Shown here: positions 55,163-63,309 of the stretch, piece by piece
Position numbering within the stretch: the stretch's first letter is position 1
How the letters are laid out: every line of letters begins with the position of its first letter
NCBI RefSeq assembly: GCF_944324615.1
Contig: NZ_CALUWY010000001.1
Coordinates: forward strand, 62,001 to 126,000
Origin: an uncultured Mailhella sp.
GTDB taxonomy: Bacteria; Desulfobacterota; Desulfovibrionia; Desulfovibrionales; Desulfovibrionaceae
Direction of reading: 5' to 3'
DNA: 64,000 bases
The notes under the pieces: generated by a model
Databases searched by the model: none
What the model was told of the DNA's origin: nothing
What the model saw: only the letters and a program-made list of their open reading frames with translations
Program-made: the position numbers and the translations under genes

Positions 55163-56092
55163 TCATCCTCTCCGCCGGGAAGCGCGTCTCTCCCCGGCGG
55201 AGCCTGCATACAGTCCGCCGATCACCGATCCCACGATGAGCACGCAGGAAGCAAGCACTGACCACGAAAGCGTTTCCCCTCCGAACAGCGCGCCCAGCAC
55301 CACCGCGATGACCGGGTCGATATAGGCGAAGGACACCGCAACCATGACGCGCGTATGCGCCAGCAGCCAGTAATAGCAGATATAGCCGAGCACGCTGGTG
55401 AAAAGCGTGAGAAAGACCATGCCGCCCAGCGAGGCGGCCGTAAAGGCGGAAGCCTCGACGCGCTCGCCCATGAGCCACGCCGCAGGCAGGGAAAGCAGCC
55501 CGCCGAAGAGCATGGTCAGCGCCATGCCGCCGTAGAGGGACATGCCCGCGGCGGCAAGATAACGCTTTGCATACAGCGAACCGGCCACGAAGCAGACGAC
55601 GCCGAGCAGGATGACGCCCACCCCGGCAGGGGAACACTGCATGCCCTCCCCGCCCGCAAAGGTCAGCACGGCCATGCCCAGCATGGCGCCCCCTATGGCG
55701 ATGCCCTGGCCCCTGCCCGGGCGGCCTCCGCCGAGGACCAGCCAGTCCCCCAGCACCATGAACAGAGGAACCGCGCCGTAGAGCAGCGCCGTCATCCCGG
55801 AAGGCACGCTCTGCTGCCCCACGGCCTGACACACGTTGTTCATGAACATGACGAAGAACGCCAGCACGAAATAGTGAACGATCTCCATGGGGCCGGAGGG
55901 CCGTCCGTGCCGGGTGAAGGGAAGCAGCGCGAGCATGAAAAGCCCCGCGCCGCACAGGCGTATGCCGTTCTGCGCTATGGGGGGAAAACCGGTAAGAGCG
56001 AACTTGATTCCCAGGAAGCTCCCTCCCCAGGAAAGGTACAGTAGGGCGAGGCAAAGGCAGGCTTTGAGTCCGGAGACCTGTTTTCCCTGCAT
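55163..56092 (-). CDS. EamA/DMT-family exporter
   Basis: A 309-residue membrane protein with ten helices in two EamA repeats (LALLYLSWGGSFLGIKFAL in the first; GYICYYWLLAHTRVMVAVSFAYIDPVIAVVLG in the second). DMT exporters move amino acids or other metabolites out of the cell. ATG 56092 has AAGGAGG 5 nt upstream. It lies 175 bp after the aldolase gene and behind a terminator-like hairpin, so co-transcription with that operon is uncertain. Confidence 0.9.
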   Translation of the reverse strand: MQGKQVSGLKACLCLALLYLSWGGSFLGIKFALTGFPPIAQNGIRLCGAGLFMLALLPFTRHGRPSGPMEIVHYFVLAFFVMFMNNVCQAVGQQSVPSGMTALLYGAVPLFMVLGDWLVLGGGRPGRGQGIAIGGAMLGMAVLTFAGGEGMQCSPAGVGVILLGVVCFVAGSLYAKRYLAAAGMSLYGGMALTMLFGGLLSLPAAWLMGERVEASAFTAASLGGMVFLTLFTSVLGYICYYWLLAHTRVMVAVSFAYIDPVIAVVLGALFGGETLSWSVLASCVLIVGSVIGGLYAGSAGERRASRRRG

Positions 56093-56145
56093 GACGTCCT
56101 CCTTGGGCAAAATGCGGGCGGCTTTTACGGGGCGAAAACAAAGAC

Positions 56146-56180
56146 CCCCGGAATCCGCAGCGGGTGCGGATGTTCCGGGG
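56146..56180 (-). terminator. Terminator after the HpcH/HpaI aldolase gene
   Basis: A CCCCGGAA/TTCCGGGG stem (56146-56153 with 56173-56180) with an inner CCGC/GCGG pairing is followed on the minus strand by a T-rich tract (TCTTTGTTTT). Confidence 0.7.
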
Positions 56181-56267
56181 CATGTCACTACGGCCCGCCC
56201 GCCTTCCCCGGAGGGGGGGAAGGCGGCGGCAGGTCGGAATCTTCCCGGCATACAGCCGGGGCTGATG

Positions 56268-57026
56268 TCAGGATTCCAGCATGGCTTTCACGGCCTTGAC
56301 CAGAAATGCGGTATCCGTGCCCACGGCCGCACCCTGATAGCCTCTGGCGAAGCAGTCCCGGGCCTCGGCCATGGTGTTGGCGTAAATGAAGGCCAGCTTG
56401 CCGTGTTCACGGCAGGCGGCAAGAATTCTTTCCAGAGCGCCGCGAAATTCCGGCGTGGAGAACTGCGCAGGCGCGCCCAGCGCCACGGAAAGATCGTACG
56501 GACCCACAAAAATGCCGTCCACGCCCTCAAGGGCGGCTATTTCCTCGATATGTTCCAGCGCACCCGCCGTTTCGCACTGAGGCATGAGCAGGGCGCGACG
56601 GTTCACGGTCTCAAAATAGCCGGACAGATTCTTCAGTTCCGGCGAAAAACCGTATTTGGCGCTGCGGGAAAAGGCGAAGCCCCGTTCGCCCATGGGGAAG
56701 TACTTGGCATAGCGCACCAGGTCGCGCACTTCCTCCACCGAACGCACATCGGGAATGATGATGCCCCGCGCACCCAGATCCAGGGCATGGAGCACCGCCG
56801 CGCGGGAGCTGTCGCGCACGCGCACGAAGGGTTCCGCGCCGTGCAGCTGCAGGGCGCGTATCATTTCCCCTGCGCTTTCTTCGGAAAAGGGGCCGTGCTC
56901 CGTGTCGATGATCACATAGTCAAGGCCGGAAAGGCCGAGACATTCCGCCACGATGGCACCGCCGAGATGGCAGAAGGTGCCGACCACGCCCTGCCCGGCG
57001 TTCAGCTTCTCATCAAAGGCGCTCAT
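56268..57026 (-). CDS. HpcH/HpaI-type class II aldolase
   Basis: A 252-residue TIM-barrel aldolase of the 2,4-dihydroxyhept-2-ene-1,7-dioate/2-keto-3-deoxy-sugar-acid family. It uses a divalent metal and pyruvate enolate. Visible active-site parts are the histidine in DTEHGPF, the arginine in VRVRD, the metal-binding glutamate in PQCETAG and aspartate in VGPYDLS. Its ATG overlaps the aminotransferase stop (TAATG), so it is translationally coupled to it. With the reductases upstream, this suggests pyruvate-yielding cleavage of a keto acid. Confidence 0.93.
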   Translation of the reverse strand: MSAFDEKLNAGQGVVGTFCHLGGAIVAECLGLSGLDYVIIDTEHGPFSEESAGEMIRALQLHGAEPFVRVRDSSRAAVLHALDLGARGIIIPDVRSVEEVRDLVRYAKYFPMGERGFAFSRSAKYGFSPELKNLSGYFETVNRRALLMPQCETAGALEHIEEIAALEGVDGIFVGPYDLSVALGAPAQFSTPEFRGALERILAACREHGKLAFIYANTMAEARDCFARGYQGAAVGTDTAFLVKAVKAMLES

Positions 57027-58207
57027 TACTTTCCCCTCTTTTCCAGCACTTCACGCATGAGCGAGACGGCCAGCCTGAGGTTGTCCATGGAATTGGCGTA
57101 GGACACGCGCACGAAATCCCTGCCCATGGGGCCGAACACATGGCCGGGCGTCATGGAAACACCGGCCTCGTCGATCATGACGCGGCAGAATTCATCGCCG
57201 CTCATGCCCGTTCCCGTGATGTTCACAAAGATATAGAACGCGCCGTCCGGGCGCAGGCAGGAACAGCCGGGCAGGCTGTTGAGCGCCTCCACCATGTAAT
57301 CCCTGCGCTTCTCGTATTCCGCCACCATGGCGCGGGAAGGCGCATCGTCCTCCAGCAGCGCGGCAAGAGCCGCGTACTGGATGAACGTGCAGGGGCAGGA
57401 AAGATTGTAGAAATTGAGGCGCATCATGGGATCCATGAGGGAACGGTCGCAGAGCATGTAGCCTATGCGCCAGCCGGTCATGGCGAAGTACTTGGAAAAA
57501 CCGTGCAGCACGATGAGCCGTTCCTTCAGTTCGGGCAGAGAGGCGGCGCTGCAGTACTTCTTCCCGCCGTAGACCATGTCGGCGTACACTTCGTCGGAAA
57601 TCACCAGCAGGTTGTGACGGGCGGCGATGTCGGCCACCACCTTGAGGGACTTCTCATTCAGCACGGAGCCGCAGGGATTGGAGGGCGAATTGAGCAGAAT
57701 GGCCCTGGTGTTCGGCGTGATCAGCGCCTCCATGGCCCCGGCTTCTATCTGAAAATCGTTGGATTCCTTCAGCTCGTAGGAAACGGCCTTCGCGCCCGTG
57801 ATGTTGGGCAGCGTGAAATAGCACAGATACCCGGGATCGGGCACCAGAATCTCGTCGCCGGGGTTGAGGTAGGCGTTCATGGCAAGGAAAACGCCCTGCT
57901 CCACACCCACCGTGATCATGACCTCGTCGGCCTCGTAGGAAGAACCGTACAGCCGGTTGTAGCGGCGGGCCACGGCCGCGCGCAGGTCGGCAATGCCCGT
58001 CACCGGGCCGTAATGCACCTTGCCCTCATCCAGCGCCTTCTTGCAGGCTTCCACGATGTGGGCGGGGGTATCGACGTCAGGCTCTCCTATTTCCAGATGA
58101 ATGATGCGCTTGCCCGCGGCTTCAAGGCTGCCCGCATAGGCGATGATCTCGCGGATCTTGGAAAGAGGAGCGTGCTCCATTCTGTGTGCCTGGGGAATAA
58201 GAGACAT
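57026..58207 (-). CDS. Class I/II PLP-dependent aminotransferase
   Basis: A 393-residue fold-type I aminotransferase of the aspartate-aminotransferase superfamily. HLEIGEPDVDTP near residues 37-48, SPSNPCG near 174-180, ISDEVYADMVY (PLP-binding aspartate D205 and tyrosine) and the Schiff-base lysine K239 in HGFSKYFAMTGWRIGY are all present. ATG 58207 has AAGGAAG 5 nt upstream; the longer frame is not supported. It is in an operon with enoate-reductase-type enzymes and a pyruvate-type aldolase, so it likely acts on a substrate-derived amino or keto acid. Specificity is not evident. Confidence 0.93.
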   Translation of the reverse strand: MSLIPQAHRMEHAPLSKIREIIAYAGSLEAAGKRIIHLEIGEPDVDTPAHIVEACKKALDEGKVHYGPVTGIADLRAAVARRYNRLYGSSYEADEVMITVGVEQGVFLAMNAYLNPGDEILVPDPGYLCYFTLPNITGAKAVSYELKESNDFQIEAGAMEALITPNTRAILLNSPSNPCGSVLNEKSLKVVADIAARHNLLVISDEVYADMVYGGKKYCSAASLPELKERLIVLHGFSKYFAMTGWRIGYMLCDRSLMDPMMRLNFYNLSCPCTFIQYAALAALLEDDAPSRAMVAEYEKRRDYMVEALNSLPGCSCLRPDGAFYIFVNITGTGMSGDEFCRVMIDEAGVSMTPGHVFGPMGRDFVRVSYANSMDNLRLAVSLMREVLEKRGK

Positions 58208-58227
58208 ATGCACTTCCTTATGATTCG

Positions 58228-58258
58228 GGCGGGACGAAAAAACGTTTTTCGTCCCGCC
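58228..58258. other. Intergenic hairpin upstream of the aminotransferase gene
   Basis: A perfect 14-bp stem (58228-58241 with 58245-58258) has A/T-rich tips and a 3-nt loop. It lies between reductase copy 3 and the aminotransferase gene and may reduce read-through or set differential expression. Confidence 0.5.
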
Positions 58259-58281
58259 GTTGCAGAATTCTTCCGTAAGGA

Positions 58282-60201
58282 TCAGAGGCTCAGCGCAGCG
58301 TCGTGCGCGTCGTGCACGGCATCGAAGATCTTGCCCGTCTTCGTGCAGTCGCCTGCGGCAAGGAAGGTCATTCCTTCCCGGGCAAGCTGCGCGCACAGCT
58401 CCTTATCGGGGTTGTAGCCCACGGCAAGCACCACGGAATCGAAGGCAGGCAGGACAAACTCGTTGCCGTAGCCGTCCTTCACCGTGACGACGCCGTCGGC
58501 GGACACGCCCGAAAGCGCATGGCCCGTAAGCGCCTTCACGCCGCCTTTCTTCAGTTCTTCCAGCAGGAAGAAACGGCCGTGCTTTTCCATGTCGGGGGCA
58601 AGGGCGTCCCTGAGTTCCACGATGGTCACGTCGCACCCCTTTTCCGTCAGGAACGCGGCGCATTCGCAGCCCACGAGTCCGCCGCCGAGCACCAGCACGC
58701 GAGAGCCGGCATCCGCGCCTTCAAGCACGGCTTCGGCATGCAGCAGACGGCCCTTCCCCTCCCGGGGAGCGTCCTTGAGGAAACCGGGGAAAATGGGGCT
58801 GCCGCCCGTGGCCACGAACACCATGTCGTATCCTCCGGCCTTCAGCATGTCCGCCGTGGCGTGCACACCTGTCTTCACGGTCACGCCGCAGGCGGAAAGG
58901 CTCAGCGCAAACCACTTTGCGGCATCGGCAATGAGCGACTTGCCCGGAGGCAGAGAGGCGGGAGTCAGCTTGCCCGAAAGCGCCTCATGCTGTTCGTAGA
59001 GCGTGACGTCGTGCCCGAGAGAGGCCGCCGTGCGGGCGAACTCCATGCCGGCAGGGCCGCTGCCCACCACCGCCACCTTCTTCCTTGCGGCGGCGACAGG
59101 TTCCGGGAAGCCTTCCCTGCCCACTTCGGGGTTGAGGGCGCAGCTCATGAGAGGCTGCTTGCAGCAGCCTTCGCAGCAGTAGATGCAGGGGCGCACGGTT
59201 TCATCCCTGCCGTCCATCAGCTTGCGGGGCAGGTCGGGATCGGCGATGAGCGCGCGGCCCATGCACACCATGTCCACACCGCCGGGGGCAAGGAGCGCTT
59301 CCGCCACCTCGCGCCTGCCTATGCGGGCCGCCACGGCCAGACGCATGTCCGGGCCCACGGCCTCACGCACGGCGCGCGCCCTTTCACCGTTGAACCCGGC
59401 GGGAAGCGCCGCCGGAGATTCGATGTACCAGGTATTGGTGCAGGTGCCGCTGCTGACGTTGAAAAGATCCACGCCCGCGGAGCAGACGGCCTTTGCAATG
59501 CGGCAGCCGAGATCCAGCGTGACGCCGCCGGGCAGAAATTCCTCTACGCTGCAGCGGAAGGACACGGGAAAATCAGGCCCCACGGCCTCGCGCACGGAGC
59601 GGATGACTTCCAGGGGGAAGCGCATGCGGCGTTCAAAATCCCCGCCGTAGGCGTCTTCCCGCCGGTTGGTGAGGGGCGAGAGAAACTGTCCGATGAGGTA
59701 GCCGTGCGCGCCGTGAATCTCCACGATGTCGAAGCCCGCCGCCACGGCCCTTTTCGCGGCTTCGCCCCAGGCCCTGACAAGCTCATGAATCTCTTCCTCG
59801 TCGAGCACGCGGGAATTGGATTCCGGCGTCATGCCCGGCACGAAGGAGACGAGCGGCACCGGTCCGCCCGAAACGGCGGGAACGGTATGCAGGCCGCCGT
59901 GATTGAGCTGCACGCCCGCCTTGCCGCCCGCCGCGTGTATGGCGGAAGTGAACCTTGCCAGTCCCCGGATGTAACGGTCGTCGTACAGGCTGAGCCCGGA
60001 TTCGAAACAGATGCCCGACGGGTGGACGCAGGTCGCTTCAAGCATGTTCAGCCCCACGCCGCCGCGGGCGCGGGCGACATGGTAATTCATGAGCTGATCG
60101 CTCATTTCTCCACCGCTGGCGGCGAAGCGGGTCAGCATGGACGGAAAGATGATGCGGTTTTTGAATTCCGTCTTGTTGATGGTGACAGGCGAAAACAGCA
60201 T
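58282..60201 (-). CDS. Enoate-reductase-type flavin/FAD/[4Fe-4S] oxidoreductase (copy 3)
   Basis: A 639-residue enzyme with the same domain order as copy 1: FMN barrel (about residues 1-335), cysteine motif, FAD fold (GSGPAGMEFA) and NAD(P) fold (LGGGLVGCECA). HGAHGYLIGQFLSP keeps the tyrosine. The cluster motif is C-x2-C-x3-C-x7-C, four residues shorter before the last cysteine than copies 1 and 4. GAGG lies 5 nt before the ATG. It sits between the aminotransferase and amidohydrolase-like copy 4 genes in one transcript. A second such enzyme is encoded upstream in the same operon, suggesting two successive reductions or two electron partners. Confidence 0.9.
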   Translation of the reverse strand: MLFSPVTINKTEFKNRIIFPSMLTRFAASGGEMSDQLMNYHVARARGGVGLNMLEATCVHPSGICFESGLSLYDDRYIRGLARFTSAIHAAGGKAGVQLNHGGLHTVPAVSGGPVPLVSFVPGMTPESNSRVLDEEEIHELVRAWGEAAKRAVAAGFDIVEIHGAHGYLIGQFLSPLTNRREDAYGGDFERRMRFPLEVIRSVREAVGPDFPVSFRCSVEEFLPGGVTLDLGCRIAKAVCSAGVDLFNVSSGTCTNTWYIESPAALPAGFNGERARAVREAVGPDMRLAVAARIGRREVAEALLAPGGVDMVCMGRALIADPDLPRKLMDGRDETVRPCIYCCEGCCKQPLMSCALNPEVGREGFPEPVAAARKKVAVVGSGPAGMEFARTAASLGHDVTLYEQHEALSGKLTPASLPPGKSLIADAAKWFALSLSACGVTVKTGVHATADMLKAGGYDMVFVATGGSPIFPGFLKDAPREGKGRLLHAEAVLEGADAGSRVLVLGGGLVGCECAAFLTEKGCDVTIVELRDALAPDMEKHGRFFLLEELKKGGVKALTGHALSGVSADGVVTVKDGYGNEFVLPAFDSVVLAVGYNPDKELCAQLAREGMTFLAAGDCTKTGKIFDAVHDAHDAALSL

Positions 60202-60289
60202 GGATACCTCGGTCTGGAAAAGGCGCGTCTCACGGGGAGTTGCGCGGTGAAGGGAAGAAGGGGCCGCCCCGGCGGGCGGCCCCGGCGGA

Positions 60290-61138
60290 TTAATCCATAT
60301 CGAGCCCGAGGACCCTGGCCATGTTCCGGTACAGGATATTCGGAAGCACCTCTTCCCGGAACGGCATGTCGAGGAAGAGATCCACCGCCTGCTTGAGCGG
60401 GATATAGGGGTATCCGCTGCCGAAAAGGAATCTGTCCTTCAGAAAGCCGTTGGCGGCCACGACGTAATCCTGCACGCCGGGCATGTTGTACATGTACATG
60501 TCGGGCGCAAGATACATGTTGGAATGGCACATGCAGCTGAACAGCACCTGAGGAATCCAGGGATAGGAGCCGTGCATGTTCACGATGGTGAGGTGCGGGA
60601 AGTCGCGGCACACCCTGTCGATGTGTTCAGGGTTGCTGAAGGAAAGATCCGGGCCGTTGCCGCCCCCGCCCATGAGGAACATGGGAATGCCGTGTTCCAT
60701 GCAATACTGATAGATGGGATACAGGCGCGCATCGTCCACATACATGGGAATGTCGCCGCAGCCGGGTTCCATGCCGGCGGCATGAAGATTGCCGTTGACC
60801 ACGGTGCGCTCTATTTCCGCCAGAGCGGCGGCGGGATTGCTGCCGTCCACACCGGCCACGCCGACAAAGCGGCCGGGCTGTTCCGTCACGATGGCCATGA
60901 GGTCGTCGTTGGAGACGTGCCCCATGTCGGGGCTCTGGCGGCCGGTCATCACGCCCAGCGTCACGCCCGCCTCATCCATTTCCTGATAAAGCAGGGCGGC
61001 ATCGCGCTGTTCGGCGGCGGGCGAGAGCTTCATGAGAAAGTTGTCGCTCCAGGCCTGGGTTTTCTTCGGATCGCGATAAAGATTGCAGCGAAGATAGTCC
61101 TTAAGCGGAGGACGAAGGCGCGCGTCGATAATCTTCAT
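60290..61138 (-). CDS. Amidohydrolase-2-like protein lacking the usual metal ligands (copy 4, divergent)
   Basis: A 282-residue member of the same subfamily, more distant from the other three. The first strand reads IIDARLRPP (again RxR), strand 5 has MFLMGGGGNGPD in place of a histidine strand, the late aspartate is glycine (LFGSGYPYI), and one histidine remains in VNMHGSYP. ATG 61138 with AGGAG 6 nt upstream is preferred over an earlier in-frame ATG. It is flanked on both sides by enoate-reductase-type genes. Confidence 0.83.
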   Translation of the reverse strand: MKIIDARLRPPLKDYLRCNLYRDPKKTQAWSDNFLMKLSPAAEQRDAALLYQEMDEAGVTLGVMTGRQSPDMGHVSNDDLMAIVTEQPGRFVGVAGVDGSNPAAALAEIERTVVNGNLHAAGMEPGCGDIPMYVDDARLYPIYQYCMEHGIPMFLMGGGGNGPDLSFSNPEHIDRVCRDFPHLTIVNMHGSYPWIPQVLFSCMCHSNMYLAPDMYMYNMPGVQDYVVAANGFLKDRFLFGSGYPYIPLKQAVDLFLDMPFREEVLPNILYRNMARVLGLDMD

Positions 61139-61214
61139 AAAAAGCTCCTGAATCATGGGCGGCCGGAAGGGCCGCGTTTGCGTTGCAAGAAAAACGTTCT
61201 CCGGAAAATGCGGA

Positions 61215-63161
61215 TCAGACGGCCCGGCCGGCTTCCGCGCCCTGACGTATGGCCTTCACATAGTCGCTGGGAGCGTCGGCGTCGCCCACGATGAGCACCG
61301 GCACGCCGAGCTCTTCCAGCGCGGCGGCAAGGCTCCGGTTCGGGCGGGCACCCACGGCCATGACCACGGTATCGATGTCTTCAAGGCGCTGTTCCGAGCC
61401 GTCGCGCACGAACGATACGGAATGATCGCCGATGGCGGTCACGCGACTGCCGGTAAGACAGTGCATGTCCAGAGAATTGTCGAAAATACGCAGAAGGCAG
61501 ATGCGGGAATCCTGGGGCAGATCTATGCCTATGCCATCGCGCATTTCCAGAATATAGATCTCGCGCTGCTGCTGTTCCAGAAGAAGATGCGCGGTTTCCG
61601 CACCCACGGAGCCGCCGCCGATGACGGCCACACGGCGCCCCACCTTCGCCCTGCCTTCGAGCACCTCATCCACGGGCACCACGAAATCCCGGTCCACGCC
61701 CTCCACAGGAAGCACGAAGGGCACGCTGCCCGTGGCGAGCACCACGGCGTCGGGCTTCCAGGCCTTCACGTCCTCCACGGTTACCGTATGGGCGAGACGT
61801 ACTTCCACGGGAAGCTTGCGGACTTCCCTTTCCAGATAGTCGCAGGCCTCTCCGTAACGGTCCTTGTGCGGAGGAACGGCGGCCAGGCGCAGACGCCCGC
61901 CGAGCACGTCCCGCTCGTCCCACAGCGAAACCACATGTCCGCGGCGGCAGGCGTCGGCCGCCGCCTGCATACCCGCAGGGCCGCCGCCGATGACCATGAC
62001 GCGGCGCGGCGTTTCCGCCGCCTTCAGGGCAAAATGTTCGTCCTGCTCGCGCCCGGTCATGACGTTGAGCGCGCACTTCACGCTGCGGTCGCCGGAGGAA
62101 CGGTCGTGGCAGCCCTTGTTGCAGGCGATGCACCAGATGATGTCGTCCACCCGGTTCTCGCGCAGCTTGTCGGGGTAGTCCGGGTCGGCAATGAGCGTGC
62201 GGCCGATGCACACCACGTCGGCCTTGCCCTTCTCCAGCACCGAAAGCTGTATTTCCGGTCTGTCCAGCTGGCCTGCGGCGAAAACGGGAATATGTACCGC
62301 GTCGCGGATGTTTTCCGCAAGGTAAAGATTGACGCCGTGCCGGTGATACATGTTGGAAACCGTGCGCACGAAGGGGAACATGCCCGCAGAAACACTCAGG
62401 GCCGCCACGCCGAGCTTTTCCAGATAGCGGGCGATCTCCACGGCAAGGGCCATGTCGATGCCGCCTTCGCGCAACTCGTCGCCCACGATGCGGCAGGTGA
62501 TGGGGTAGTCTTCTCCCACAAGCTCGCGGCAGCGATGGATGATTTCCGTCACGAAACGCATGCGCCCGAGGAAGGAGCCGCCGTATTCATCCGTGCGCCT
62601 GTTGGTGAGAGGCGACATGAAGGCGCTTATGAGATAGCCGTGGGCGCAGTGCAGTTCGCACATGTCGAAGCCGGCTTCCTTCGCGCGGCGCACGCCCTGG
62701 GCGTAGCATTCCACCATCTCCCGCACTTCCCCGGTGCTCATGACATGAGGCTCGTCGTACTCCGCCTGGAATCCGGCCACGGCTTCGGGCGGGAAGGGCG
62801 AGGGAGCGATGGGCTGATAACCGGAGGTGCGCCTGTTGGTCTCGCGCCCTGAATGATGAATCTGGGCGGCGGCAAGACAGTCATGCCTGTGTATGGCCTC
62901 GGTGAGACGGCGAAGCCCCGCTATGCGCTCATCATTCTCAATGAAGAGCTGGCCGCCGAAATTGCCGTCGGGCCGGACGCAGACGGAGCCCACGATGATC
63001 ATCGCCACGCCTCCGGCCGCGCGCCTTTCGATGAAGGCGACCTCCTTGTCCGTCACGCCGCCGTCTTCCGTCATATGAACGGACATAGGGGCCATGACGA
63101 AACGGTTCTTCAAAGTGAGCGGCCCTATGTCAACGGGCTGAAACAATGGCGAGACATTCAT
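61215..63161 (-). CDS. Enoate-reductase-type flavin/FAD/[4Fe-4S] oxidoreductase (copy 4)
   Basis: A 648-residue enzyme with FMN barrel, canonical cluster motif C-x2-C-x3-C-x11-C (CIACNKGC ... KCALN), FAD fold (GGGPAGMQAA) and NAD(P) fold (IGGGSVGAETA). HCAHGYLISAFMSP keeps the tyrosine. ATG 63161 has GAGGGT 6 nt upstream; an earlier in-frame start is not supported. It follows a TAXI-type binding protein gene and precedes amidohydrolase-like copy 4. Confidence 0.91.
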   Translation of the reverse strand: MNVSPLFQPVDIGPLTLKNRFVMAPMSVHMTEDGGVTDKEVAFIERRAAGGVAMIIVGSVCVRPDGNFGGQLFIENDERIAGLRRLTEAIHRHDCLAAAQIHHSGRETNRRTSGYQPIAPSPFPPEAVAGFQAEYDEPHVMSTGEVREMVECYAQGVRRAKEAGFDMCELHCAHGYLISAFMSPLTNRRTDEYGGSFLGRMRFVTEIIHRCRELVGEDYPITCRIVGDELREGGIDMALAVEIARYLEKLGVAALSVSAGMFPFVRTVSNMYHRHGVNLYLAENIRDAVHIPVFAAGQLDRPEIQLSVLEKGKADVVCIGRTLIADPDYPDKLRENRVDDIIWCIACNKGCHDRSSGDRSVKCALNVMTGREQDEHFALKAAETPRRVMVIGGGPAGMQAAADACRRGHVVSLWDERDVLGGRLRLAAVPPHKDRYGEACDYLEREVRKLPVEVRLAHTVTVEDVKAWKPDAVVLATGSVPFVLPVEGVDRDFVVPVDEVLEGRAKVGRRVAVIGGGSVGAETAHLLLEQQQREIYILEMRDGIGIDLPQDSRICLLRIFDNSLDMHCLTGSRVTAIGDHSVSFVRDGSEQRLEDIDTVVMAVGARPNRSLAAALEELGVPVLIVGDADAPSDYVKAIRQGAEAGRAV

Positions 63162-63263
63162 GGAATTACCCTCAAATAGTAGGAAAAAAGGAAAAAGGAA
63201 AACCGGAATACCCGTACATTCCGGCCCTTCATCATGACAGGACATTCCCGCCAGGATGAAGGA

Positions 63264-63283
63264 CCGGGGGCCGAGGCCCCCGG
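63264..63283. other. Intergenic hairpin between the TAXI binding-protein gene and reductase copy 4
   Basis: A perfect 9-bp CCGGGGGCC/GGCCCCCGG stem with a 2-nt core loop. It has no T-run on the minus strand and is a probable binding-protein mRNA stabiliser. Confidence 0.5.
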
Positions 63284-63309
63284 GTGAATGCCTGTACAGC
63301 CTTTTTATC

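Noticed and set aside
52212..56183. 1323-codon minus-strand frame that includes amidohydrolase-like copy 3
   Set aside because: Only the last 288 codons match the paralogues; the upstream part runs antisense to fhs and the exporter region. ATG 53078 aligns with the other copies.
58303..60396. 697-codon plus-strand frame opposite reductase copy 3
   Set aside because: Antisense shadow with His/Arg-rich composition, no ribosome site and no domain.
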